From Bacteroidota bacterium (GTDB taxonomy: Bacteria; Bacteroidota; Bacteroidia; Bacteroidales; Lentimicrobiaceae), in the NCBI GenBank assembly GCA_023428585.1, contig JAEYXG010000310.1, positions 1 through 14,048 on the forward strand: a stretch of DNA of 14,048 bases, written 5' to 3'. The translations under genes and the position numbers were made by a program. Shown here one piece after another: positions 1 through 6,251 of this stretch (positions within the stretch are counted from its first letter, which is position 1; every line of letters starts with the position of its first letter). A model generated the notes under the pieces. It did no database searches and was not told the origin of the DNA. It was given only the letters and a program-made list of their open reading frames with translations.

Positions 1-578
1 CCCTGCAGAATTTATCACTAGGAGCTGATGCTAGGGAATGGATACTTAAGAATTTCAGTGAACCTGTTGTTCAAAAGGTGATGCTAGAAAAACTTGACAG
101 GAAAATAAAAGTAGAAACTACTTACACCGATTTTGCTGAAAACACTCAGTTTATTGATCAGATTAAGGTACCTGAAAATCCAGCTGCTTTCTTTGACACA
201 CTAATCAGTCAATTTAAAGGAAAAGTAATTTATATTGATTTCTGGGCTGACTGGTGCTCCCCCTGCAGGGAAGGATTTAAGTCTGTGAAAAAACTGAAAA
301 AGGTTTATACCGGTAAAGATGTTGTGTTCCTGTACCTTGGCTATAATTGCAAAAAGGAAAACTGGGACAAAGCCATTATGCATGACCAGGTAAGCGGATA
401 CCATTATTGGCTTGATAAAGATCAGAGTGCTTTAATAAAGGAAAGATTCGGTATCATTGGTATCCCGCACTACCTGCTGGTAGATAAAAAAGGTGTGGTA
501 TCTGATGAAGATGTACCCGGACCTGCAAGCAGGGCCGCAATAAGTTTCAAACTTGATGAAATGCTTGATAAACAATAA
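1..578 (+). CDS. Thioredoxin-fold (TlpA/ResA-like) protein, 5' end missing
   Basis: The reading frame (codons from base 3) is open to the left edge, so this is the last 191 residues of a longer protein. The GTG at 78 and ATG at 81 are internal codons, not the start. The motif WCSPC, with Cys codons at 255-257 and 264-266, is the redox-active CxxC of a thioredoxin fold, preceded by the strand KGKVIYIDFWAD. A GIIGIPHYLLVD segment further on supplies the cis-proline loop beside the active site. Family knowledge: TlpA/ResA-like proteins are usually exported and reduce or oxidise cysteines of envelope proteins, for example during cytochrome c maturation. In Bacteroidota they often carry an N-terminal extension, and about 50 residues before the fold are visible here. 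Signal peptide, full length and true start lie outside the window, so export is an inference. The fold call is firm; the substrate is unknown. Confidence 0.88.
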   Translation, partial: LQNLSLGADAREWILKNFSEPVVQKVMLEKLDRKIKVETTYTDFAENTQFIDQIKVPENPAAFFDTLISQFKGKVIYIDFWADWCSPCREGFKSVKKLKKVYTGKDVVFLYLGYNCKKENWDKAIMHDQVSGYHYWLDKDQSALIKERFGIIGIPHYLLVDKKGVVSDEDVPGPASRAAISFKLDEMLDKQ

Positions 579-604
579 AAAAAGCCGCTACCGCGGCTCT
601 TTTT
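577..604. terminator. Bidirectional intrinsic terminator
   Basis: The perfect 6-bp stem AGCCGC/GCGGCT (583-588 with 593-598) has a 4-base loop. It is flanked by seven A on the left and CTTTTT on the right, so it can work on both strands. It begins inside the stop codon of the thioredoxin-like gene (+) and lies four bases beyond the 3' end of the tRNA-Asn gene (-), serving both converging transcripts. Confidence 0.85.
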
Positions 605-607
605 CTG

Positions 608-681
608 CTCCCCCTGCTAGACTTGAACTAGCGACCCTCTGATTAACAGTCAGATGCTCTAACCAACTGAGCTAAGGAGGA
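608..681 (-). tRNA. tRNA-Asn (anticodon GTT)
   Basis: Read on the minus strand, all cloverleaf parts are present: 7-bp acceptor stem TCCTCCT/AGGGGGA (one T-G pair), D-arm GCTC/GAGC with the GG pair in its loop, anticodon stem TCTGA/TCAGA with loop CTGTTAA (anticodon GTT), a 5-base variable loop, and T-arm GCTAG/CTAGC around TTCAAGT. The discriminator base is G, as expected for tRNA-Asn. The total is 74 bases and the terminal CCA is not encoded. The gene has its own promoter just upstream (706-735) and a terminator just downstream (577-604), so it appears to be a single-gene transcription unit. Confidence 0.97.
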
Positions 682-705
682 ATATTTTTCCCTTAAAAGG
701 GACTG

Positions 706-735
706 CAAAATTAAGTCTATTTTCTAAATAAACAA
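706..735 (-). promoter_or_regulatory. Promoter of tRNA-Asn (TTG-N19-TAATTTTG)
   Basis: On the minus strand TTG (735-733) is followed after exactly 19 bases by TAATTTTG (713-706). This matches both elements of the Bacteroidota housekeeping promoter consensus (TTG, about 19-21 bases, TAnnTTTG). The predicted start is near 701, giving a leader of about 20 bases. That leader opens with the near-palindrome CCCTTTTAAGGG (701-690), a possible short hairpin before the mature tRNA 5' end. Confidence 0.8.
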
Positions 736-744
736 GTCCCTGAT

Positions 745-770
745 AAAAAAAATTAGTGTTTTTTACTAAA
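745..770 (-). terminator. Probable intrinsic terminator of the YycJ-like gene
   Basis: On the minus strand TTAGT (769-765) pairs with ACTAA (57-53 of the 700s) across a 7-base loop, followed by eight T (752-745). It lies about 40 bases after the stop codon of the YycJ-like gene and just before the tRNA promoter. The stem is short and AT-rich, which lowers confidence, but the T tract is long and the position is right. Confidence 0.55.
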
Positions 771-808
771 TTTTACTCTGTTACTTATTTCTGATTATTT
801 ATGCACTC

Positions 809-1633
809 TTACTCCAATACATATAACTCTGATCTCTCCCCACGTGCAAGTGCTTTTATTGTAGTTGTGCCATTAACGTTTATTCCTTTCTGTTCCAATG
901 CTGTCATGAGCGTTTCATAAGCGCAAGCCGGTGTGTTGTTTTCAGCACTCAAGTGCCCTAACAGTATGTGAGAAATGCCTGTGTGATAGTTATCGGCAAT
1001 AAAACTAGCTGTGTGACTGTTGCATAGATGACCCGTCGGACCATGAATTCGATCTTTTAAATGTTGGGGATATGATCCAAACAGAAGCATATTTTCATCG
1101 TAGTTTGACTCAATTATCATCACGTTGCATCGCCTGAGATATTTGGCGGCATTGTCGCAGATATGACCAAGGTCAGTAGCCAAAGTGATGCTTTTTATGT
1201 TATTTGAAATGTAGTAACCCACAGAACCGTGTGCATCGTGTGAAACAGGAAAAGCCTCAACTGCAAATCCTCCTGCCAGATAGCGTTTTCCAGGTTTTAT
1301 TTCCATAAACATCGACTGATCAACATCAAATGTAGCGCGATTTCGAAGTATTCCTTTCCATGTCCCTTCAGTACAATATACAGGTATCTGGTATCTTTTG
1401 GTGAGACGTGTCAGAGCGCCTATGTGGTCAATATGGTCATGTGTTATAAAGATACCTTTGATGCGTTCAATTCCGGCGCCGATTTCGTCAAGCGATTTCT
1501 TGATCCTTCGGGCACTAATGCCTGCATCAACAAGAATGCCTTCTTCTGCTGATCCAAAATAATGGCAATTCCCACTGCTTCCGCTGGCAAGGGTGCAAAA
1601 TTCAAAGTTATGCGGGAATAAGGTAGTTGGCAT
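809..1633 (-). CDS. yycJ: MBL-fold metallo-hydrolase, YycJ/WalJ family
   Basis: A 274-residue protein from the ATG at 1633. The N-terminal strand FCTLASGSSGNCHYFG is the hallmark opening of the YycJ (WalJ) branch of the metallo-beta-lactamase fold. THDHIDH is the metal-binding HxHxDH motif. Further metal ligands are likely the His of FPVSHDAHG, the Asp of LATDLGH, and the His of LLGHLS near the C-terminus. Family knowledge: a cytoplasmic, metal-dependent, probably 5'-3' exonuclease-like hydrolase. In Firmicutes it sits beside walRK, but not here, so a link to a WalRK-type system should not be assumed. A longer reading from a TTG at 1660 adds nine residues, but that TTG overlaps the probable -7 box (1658-1665), so I chose the internal ATG. 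The cytochrome gene upstream ends 54 bases away on the same strand. Confidence 0.88.
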   Translation of the reverse strand: MPTTLFPHNFEFCTLASGSSGNCHYFGSAEEGILVDAGISARRIKKSLDEIGAGIERIKGIFITHDHIDHIGALTRLTKRYQIPVYCTEGTWKGILRNRATFDVDQSMFMEIKPGKRYLAGGFAVEAFPVSHDAHGSVGYYISNNIKSITLATDLGHICDNAAKYLRRCNVMIIESNYDENMLLFGSYPQHLKDRIHGPTGHLCNSHTASFIADNYHTGISHILLGHLSAENNTPACAYETLMTALEQKGINVNGTTTIKALARGERSELYVLE

Positions 1634-1657
1634 TCTATAAGTTAGATAAATAGAACG

Positions 1658-1665
1658 CAAAATTA
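1658..1665 (-). promoter_or_regulatory. Probable -7 box (TAATTTTG) for the YycJ-like gene
   Basis: TAATTTTG on the minus strand fits TAnnTTTG and ends 24 bases before the ATG at 1633, predicting a leader of about 20 bases. No TTG is found at the expected -33 distance, so strength is uncertain. It rules against the TTG at 1660 as start codon. Confidence 0.5.
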
Positions 1666-1687
1666 TACAAATTAGCGATTGGTCTTC

Positions 1688-2281
1688 CTATTTTAGTTCC
1701 TCAGGAGAAATGGGAGCAGGAACAAGATTGTTTACTGGTTTAATGCTTTTCAGATAGGCATAAATGGCACTAACATCCTCATCCTTTAGATATGCGAAAT
1801 TAAACCAGGGCATGGGTGGCAATAGCATCCTACCTCCATCCATACCTTTGAACTTACCCTGTGTAAGTGCTTTTTTGAATTGTTCTTCTGTCCAGTTTCC
1901 TATACCTGTTGGGTCAGGTGTAAGGTTAGCTGCAAATGAAACACCCCATGGACCAGCAGCTTGTGTCAGATCATAATTCATTAGAGCCCAACCCTTTGTT
2001 ATCGCATTTTTATCGGCAACAAGCAATGGTCTGTCAGCAGGATATCCTGATAACATTAGTTCTTTGATGATTTCAGGGCCCCTCTCGGTCATTTGCTTTG
2101 GAGAATGACAATCATTGCAACCTCCAATAGTCACGAGGTATTCTCCTTTTGCTATTAATTCTTCCTGACTAAGTTCAGCAGTTTGCACAGTTGCCTGTTC
2201 TATCTTAGCTTTATTGCCAGTGCAGAAACTTAAAAGGATAACAATTGATAAGATTGAAAGCATTGTAATAATTGATTTCAT
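1688..2281 (-). CDS. Mono-haem cytochrome c, probable lipoprotein
   Basis: 197 residues. Residues 1-19 form a hydrophobic signal segment ending LLSFC, with Cys20 as the likely lipidated residue. Phe just before the Cys is unusual for a lipobox, where G, A or S is normal. CNDCH (55-59) is the only CxxCH haem site, with His59 as proximal ligand. The distal ligand is probably Met157 in LLPPMPWF, and FAANLTPDPTGIGNW and the final helix YAYLKSIKP are typical of class I cytochrome c domains. Expected location is the periplasmic side of a membrane, where it would carry electrons; its partner is not visible. It follows the DUF1761 gene and the possible small ORF on the same strand, and precedes the YycJ-like gene. 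No promoter box is visible directly upstream, so co-transcription from upstream is plausible. Confidence 0.85.
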   Translation of the reverse strand: MKSIITMLSILSIVILLSFCTGNKAKIEQATVQTAELSQEELIAKGEYLVTIGGCNDCHSPKQMTERGPEIIKELMLSGYPADRPLLVADKNAITKGWALMNYDLTQAAGPWGVSFAANLTPDPTGIGNWTEEQFKKALTQGKFKGMDGGRMLLPPMPWFNFAYLKDEDVSAIYAYLKSIKPVNNLVPAPISPEELK

Positions 2282-2326
2282 GACTTGCTTTTTAAATGAA
2301 CATTAGTTTAGAGAATACAACTACCT

Positions 2327-2500
2327 TTATTTGCATCCAAAACCTTCCTCAATAGCTTTCTTGAACTTATTTGTAAGGATTGCTTCAGGTAATGATTTAA
2401 AATACAACGACGAATCATTGCAAATGTTCAATGAGCTATTTGCCTGAAAATCAATATCTCTTATATGTGGTCTGTAGTATATCCTATACGTTAATGCCAT
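2327..2500 (-). CDS. Possible 57-residue small protein overlapping the DUF1761 gene
   Basis: Not a recognised family. The ATG at 2500 overlaps the last 10 bases of the DUF1761 gene in another frame (ATGGCATTAA holds both the start and the DUF1761 stop), an arrangement typical of translational coupling. The reading runs 57 codons to TAA at 2327, 45 bases before the cytochrome start. The first 20 residues are basic and aromatic. The last 20 or so look like a real helical protein tail: FKSLPEAILTNKF, then KKAIEEGFGCK. There are two Cys and no transmembrane segment or signal peptide. Caution: at this length an open frame can occur by chance, and a 36-codon frame (2308-2418) overlaps it. It could also be a remnant of a larger gene. 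Confidence 0.35.
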   Translation of the reverse strand: MALTYRIYYRPHIRDIDFQANSSLNICNDSSLYFKSLPEAILTNKFKKAIEEGFGCK

Positions 2501-2898
2501 GCACCAATTATGGCACCCATTACCGTAAAAGCAGTAATCATATATCCCCCATTAATCAACACATATACTGCAGATCTTTTTTCAAAAAGGGAAATGATGC
2601 CTATGGCAAAAAACACCCAGCCGAATCCAGTTAAAAATCCTGCCAAAGCACCATATGATGTGTCGCCATCCCCAATAAATAGCGCAAGATTAAATGCCAT
2701 AATCAATGAGAATAGAAAAGCAAGACCAAAAATGAGACCTGTATTTCTGTTTTGTAAATCTTCGGTCGAAAACCCATTTGATGAAATCCAACTTTTCTCA
2801 AAAACCTTATACCAAATACCACCGATAAGGAAAGTAGAGATTGCTGCTGCTATTACAGCCAACCAATTAAGGTTTTGCATTGCTGTTGAAAAATCCAT
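2491..2898 (-). CDS. DUF1761 family membrane protein
   Basis: 135 residues, the usual size for DUF1761. The opening NLNWLAVIAAAISTFLIGGIWYKVFEKSW matches the family's conserved N-terminus (Asn-Trp, then Gly-x-x-Trp-Tyr at the end of the first helix). Four membrane helices are apparent, at about 11-32, 52-74, 83-104 and 111-133, with a short polar loop (36-51) after the first. The function of the family is unknown and no catalytic residues stand out. The gene is divergent from ispG across 157 bases. A TAATTTTTG sequence ends five bases before the ATG, so a very short or absent leader is possible. The stop overlaps the start of the possible small ORF at 2327-2500. Confidence 0.8.
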   Translation of the reverse strand: MDFSTAMQNLNWLAVIAAAISTFLIGGIWYKVFEKSWISSNGFSTEDLQNRNTGLIFGLAFLFSLIMAFNLALFIGDGDTSYGALAGFLTGFGWVFFAIGIISLFEKRSAVYVLINGGYMITAFTVMGAIIGAWH

Positions 2899-2903
2899 AA
2901 CTT

Positions 2904-2912
2904 CAAAAATTA
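2904..2912 (-). promoter_or_regulatory. Possible imperfect -7 box (TAATTTTTG) of the DUF1761 gene
   Basis: One base longer than the TAnnTTTG consensus and without a TTG at the -33 distance. It ends five bases before the ATG at 2898, similar to the arrangement at rprX and rprY. Weak on its own. Confidence 0.3.
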
Positions 2913-2979
2913 GGATGCGTAATTTATAATTATGTATGTATAATAGTCAATTAACATCCATTTATCGAAAATGTTCTGT

Positions 2980-2997
2980 TTTGACGTAAATGTCAAA
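2980..2997. promoter_or_regulatory. Inverted repeat TTTGAC-N6-GTCAAA, candidate operator
   Basis: A perfect 6+6 inverted repeat lies in the divergent space between the DUF1761 gene (-) and ispG (+), about 45 bases upstream of the ispG -7 box. Half-site centres are 11 bp apart, one helical turn, with a 6-base spacer. This geometry suits a dimeric regulator of the CRP/FNR type, though the half-site is not a textbook match. Confidence 0.4.
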
Positions 2998-3028
2998 CTA
3001 GCACTGGGTCAATCATTGATACTTTACA

Positions 3029-3036
3029 TAACTTTG
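3029..3036 (+). promoter_or_regulatory. -7 box (TAACTTTG) of ispG
   Basis: A perfect TAnnTTTG match ending 19 bases before the ispG ATG, giving a predicted leader of about 15 bases. The -33 element is at best TGG, 21 bases upstream. Confidence 0.6.
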
Positions 3037-3055
3037 TCCAATATGCTTTGGCGAT

Positions 3056-4753
3056 ATGCAGTACATTTCAAAAATAGTAAAAATTGGAGACCTTTTATTG
3101 GGGGGCAATTACCCAATAAGGATTCAATCAATGACCAACACCAGCACTCTTGATACTGTTTCTACAGTAAATCAAGCAATAAGAATGATTAACGCCGGTA
3201 GTGAACTTGTTCGTATTACGGCCCCTGGTGTTCGAGAAGCTGAAAACCTGGTTTATATAAAGGAAAAGCTTCATTTTGAAGGGTTTCGTGTACCACTAAT
3301 AGCTGATATCCACTTCAATCCTAAAGCTGCCGAAATTGCAGCTACTATTGTGGAAAAGGTTAGGATAAACCCTGGAAATTACATTGTGGCCTCTCGGAAA
3401 AGTGCTTATCCAGATTTAAGCAAATCCGGATTAGCTCATTATTCAGAATATAACTATCTTAAAGAGTTGGATACTATCCAATCCAATATTTATCCACTTG
3501 TAGAAATATGCAAGCAATATGGCACCGCTATTCGCATTGGGGTTAATCATGGATCGCTGGGCAATAGAATTGTAGAAAGATATGGGGATTCTATAGAAGG
3601 GATGGTTGTTTCAGCAGTAGAGTATGCACGAATTTGTAAACAATTGAATTTCCATAATCTTATATTGTCTGTAAAATCGAGTAATACGGTGATGATGTTG
3701 AATGCCTACAGAGAGTTGGCACTTCGACTGCAAGAAGAATATCTGAATTATCCACTACACATAGGTGTAACAGAAGCCGGTGATGGAGAGCAAGGAAGAA
3801 TGAAATCCATTGTAGGTATAGGTGCTGTCTTAGCACATGGGATTGGTGATACAATAAGAGTATCACTAACTGAAGAACCCGAGGAAGAACTGCCTGTTGC
3901 TGCATCAATTGTAAGGAGATTTACAAGTAATCGATCTGATAATACTGTGGTTCGTGAGGTTAGAAATGATTTGCTACACAAAAAACTTAAACCACTTTAT
4001 ATTAACGATCGTACTGTGAATGGAGGTTTCCCCGGCATTAATGACCCGGTAGCTCTGATTCTAAGGATAGGTAATAAAATATTTAATGCCTTTCCTGATG
4101 GAAGATACATTGAATTGCCCGATGATTTGTTTATCCAGGTAGATAAGGATAATTTCAATTTATCTTTTACAGACATTGGTTCATTGATTGGTAATAGCAG
4201 TAAAGAGTGTTTATTGTTAAAGCTACCAGTAGATGAAATTTATACTTTTATCCATCATATACGGAAAGCAGGATTCGAAAATCCTGTCATAATTGAAGGT
4301 ATAAAAGAATGTGATAATTTTGAAGAGTTGACAATTGAGAGCTGTTTAAATGGGGGCTCACTGCTTCTTGATGGTATTGGCCAAGGAATATGTATTAAAG
4401 TAGATGAATTCCCAATTGATGATGTGATAAAACTTGGTTTTGGAATACTTCAGGCATGTAGGGCACGTATCACTCAAACAGATTTTATTGCTTGTCCATC
4501 ATGCGGCAGAACACATTTCAATATTCAGCAGCGGCTTCAGGAGATAAAGAAGGCTACATCTCATTTGCCTGGGATTAAAATAGCTGTTATGGGTTGTATT
4601 GTTAATGGGCCAGGTGAAATGGCAGATGCAGATTACGGTTATGTTGGTGCAGGTAAAGGTAAGATAACACTTTACAAAGGAAAAACTATAATTAAACAAT
4701 CAATTCCTGAGGAAGAAGCAGTTGATGAATTGCTTAAAATTATAATAAAGTAG
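3056..4753 (+). CDS. ispG: 4-hydroxy-3-methylbut-2-enyl diphosphate synthase (three-domain IspG)
   Basis: 565 residues. IspG (GcpE) reductively opens 2-C-methyl-D-erythritol 2,4-cyclodiphosphate to HMBPP, the penultimate step of the MEP isoprenoid pathway, in the cytoplasm. The N-terminal TIM-barrel (about 1-280) contains PIRIQSMTNTST, LIADIHFNP, VRINPGN and IRIGVNHGSL. The C-terminal domain (from about 465) holds the [4Fe-4S] ligands: Cys480 and Cys483 in CPSCGRT, Cys514 in MGCIVNGPGE, and Glu521. Between them, roughly 290-460, is an insert absent from the two-domain E. coli enzyme (about 370 residues) but known from plants, chlamydiae and Bacteroidota. All cluster residues are present. The start follows a good -7 box by 19 bases. 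The gene stands alone, convergent with pgk. Confidence 0.97.
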   Translation: MQYISKIVKIGDLLLGGNYPIRIQSMTNTSTLDTVSTVNQAIRMINAGSELVRITAPGVREAENLVYIKEKLHFEGFRVPLIADIHFNPKAAEIAATIVEKVRINPGNYIVASRKSAYPDLSKSGLAHYSEYNYLKELDTIQSNIYPLVEICKQYGTAIRIGVNHGSLGNRIVERYGDSIEGMVVSAVEYARICKQLNFHNLILSVKSSNTVMMLNAYRELALRLQEEYLNYPLHIGVTEAGDGEQGRMKSIVGIGAVLAHGIGDTIRVSLTEEPEEELPVAASIVRRFTSNRSDNTVVREVRNDLLHKKLKPLYINDRTVNGGFPGINDPVALILRIGNKIFNAFPDGRYIELPDDLFIQVDKDNFNLSFTDIGSLIGNSSKECLLLKLPVDEIYTFIHHIRKAGFENPVIIEGIKECDNFEELTIESCLNGGSLLLDGIGQGICIKVDEFPIDDVIKLGFGILQACRARITQTDFIACPSCGRTHFNIQQRLQEIKKATSHLPGIKIAVMGCIVNGPGEMADADYGYVGAGKGKITLYKGKTIIKQSIPEEEAVDELLKIIIK

Positions 4754-4785
4754 AGAGATGCCTTGATGGCAGTCTCTCTACTTTT
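4751..4785. terminator. Terminator between ispG and pgk
   Basis: The hairpin starts in the ispG stop codon: TAGAGAGA (4751-4758) pairs with TCTCTCTA (4773-4780), continued by TGCC/GGCA with one bulged G and a 5-base loop. CTTTT follows on the + strand and CTTTATTATAA on the minus strand, so it probably serves both convergent genes. Confidence 0.75.
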
Positions 4786-4811
4786 ATGAATATCAGATTT
4801 AATCTTTTGAT

Positions 4812-6068
4812 TTATTCTTCTATCGCGGCAACACCTGGCAAAACTCTTCCTTCAATATATTCAAGCATGGCACCACCGCCAGTACTTACATAGCTTACTT
4901 TATCGGCCAGTTTGAATTTATTGACAGCCGCTACTGAATCTCCACCACCAACAAGCGAGTAGGCACCTTTTTCTGTGGCATGAGCTATTGAATGTGCAAT
5001 TTGAATAGTTCCTTCAGCAAAGGCAGGCATTTCGAAAACACCCATTGGTCCATTCCAAAGAATGGTTTGTGATTCCATGAGTATCTTATCGAATAATTTT
5101 ACGGTTTCCGGTCCAATATCCAAGCCTAACCAGCCGTCAGGAATCTCACCCGCTTTAACTGTTTGTGTGTTGGCGTCATTAAAAAAGCCATCAGCAGCAA
5201 CTGTATCAATTGGCAAAATAAGATTTACACCATGAATTTTCGCACCTTCTATAGTATTTTTTGCCAACTCAAGGAGATCATCCTCTACCAGTGAGTTGCC
5301 TATTTTGCCTCCTAATGCTTTAATGAAAGTGAACATCATGCCCCCACCTATGATCAGGTTGTCAACACTATCAATCAAGTGGTTTATAATTTGAATCTTT
5401 CCTGAGACCTTAGCTCCACCAAGAACGGCTGTAAATGGTTTTTTACCTTCTTTCAATACTTTTTTTAAACTGGACACTTCCGCATTCATCAGGTATCCAA
5501 ACATTTTATCATCGGGGAAGTATGCTGCAACAAGAGCTGTTGATGCATGTGCCCGATGTGCAGTGCCAAAGGCATCATTTACATAGCAGTCGGCATAAGA
5601 TGCCAGTTTCTTGGTAAACTCCTTCTGCTTTTCTTTTGTGGCAGTCTTTGCGGCCTTCTTCTCTTCCTCCGGAGCATCATCTGCAATACGTGGTTTGCCT
5701 TCCTCTTCTTCATAATACCTGAGATTCTCAAGTAACAGTACTTCACCCGGTTTTAAGTTTGAACTCAAAGTAACTGCCGATTCACCCATACAATCATCTG
5801 CAAACTTGACATCCATTTCTAGAACCTGCGATAAATATGGAAGAATATGTTTGAGGGATAATTTGTTTTCGAAATTTTTCTTTGGTCTTCCAAGATGAGA
5901 CATCAGTATTACGGATCCTCCACCTTTTAGTATCTTCTTGATTGTGGGCAGTGTAGCATCAATTCGGGTAGTATCCGTTATTTTTAAACCATCATTTAAT
6001 GGAACGTTGAAGTCTACCCTGACTAAAGCACGCTTGCTATTAAAATCGTATGTATCAATACTTTTCAT
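4812..6068 (-). CDS. pgk: Phosphoglycerate kinase
   Basis: 418 residues. Catalyses reversible phosphate transfer from 1,3-bisphosphoglycerate to ADP in glycolysis, in the cytoplasm. Signature RVDFNVP is at 17-23, SHLGRP at 57-62, NDAFGTAHRAHAS (164-176) in the N-domain, the glycine-rich ADP-site segment GGAKVSGK at 217-224, WNGPMGVFE at 338-346, GGGDS at 374-378 and TGGGA near the end. It is longer than the E. coli enzyme (387 residues) mainly through a Glu/Lys-rich insertion at about 121-152 between ENLRYY and KKLASYAD. The start fits the family N-terminus with no extension. Upstream the -7 box is unclear: TACAATTTG at 6138-6130 is one base too long. The divergent neighbour is the aminotransferase; the 183-base space between them contains a large inverted repeat. 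Confidence 0.98.
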   Translation of the reverse strand: MKSIDTYDFNSKRALVRVDFNVPLNDGLKITDTTRIDATLPTIKKILKGGGSVILMSHLGRPKKNFENKLSLKHILPYLSQVLEMDVKFADDCMGESAVTLSSNLKPGEVLLLENLRYYEEEEGKPRIADDAPEEEKKAAKTATKEKQKEFTKKLASYADCYVNDAFGTAHRAHASTALVAAYFPDDKMFGYLMNAEVSSLKKVLKEGKKPFTAVLGGAKVSGKIQIINHLIDSVDNLIIGGGMMFTFIKALGGKIGNSLVEDDLLELAKNTIEGAKIHGVNLILPIDTVAADGFFNDANTQTVKAGEIPDGWLGLDIGPETVKLFDKILMESQTILWNGPMGVFEMPAFAEGTIQIAHSIAHATEKGAYSLVGGGDSVAAVNKFKLADKVSYVSTGGGAMLEYIEGRVLPGVAAIEE

Positions 6069-6145
6069 AATTAATGTAATTATTTTTTCAGACCTCGAAG
6101 ATAATGAAAAATCAGGAAACTTGAACCATCAAATTGTAGTTTTAT

Positions 6146-6187
6146 GATCATGTTTATGCACTTGCCTTTTGTCATAAACCATGGATC
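6146..6187. promoter_or_regulatory. Extended inverted repeat between pgk and the aminotransferase gene
   Basis: The perfect core GTTTATG (6152-6158) / CATAAAC (6173-6179) is separated by 14 bases. The arms extend outward as GATCAT against ATGGATC with two single-base bulges, giving about 13 pairs in all. Core half-site centres are 21 bp apart, two helical turns. The right arm ends 34 bases upstream of the aminotransferase -7 box, and the repeat lies about 80-120 bases upstream of the pgk start. It could be an operator for either gene. No T tract follows, so it is not a terminator. Confidence 0.45.
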
Positions 6188-6221
6188 AGTCACCTATGGA
6201 GAAACATCAATTAAAGTTGAT

Positions 6222-6229
6222 TATCTTTG
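6222..6229 (+). promoter_or_regulatory. -7 box (TATCTTTG) of the aminotransferase gene
   Basis: A perfect TAnnTTTG match ending 22 bases before the ATG at 6252; predicted leader about 18 bases. No TTG is found at the ideal -33 distance. Confidence 0.6.
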
Positions 6230-6251
6230 CCTTTTAATAATTTAACGACAA

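Noticed and set aside
2308..2418. A 36-codon minus-strand frame (starts MIRRCILNHYLKQ) overlapping the possible small ORF
   Set aside because: It is shorter, lacks coupling to an upstream gene and is rich in Leu/Arg/Ser as expected of an out-of-frame reading. It is kept only as a reason for caution about the 57-residue ORF.
2510..2929. A 139-codon + strand frame opposite the DUF1761 gene
   Set aside because: It is the antisense of a recognised four-helix membrane protein family, with no upstream signals of its own.
6130..6138. TACAATTTG on the minus strand as the pgk -7 box
   Set aside because: It has three bases instead of two between TA and TTTG and no TTG at the -33 distance; too weak to annotate as a promoter.
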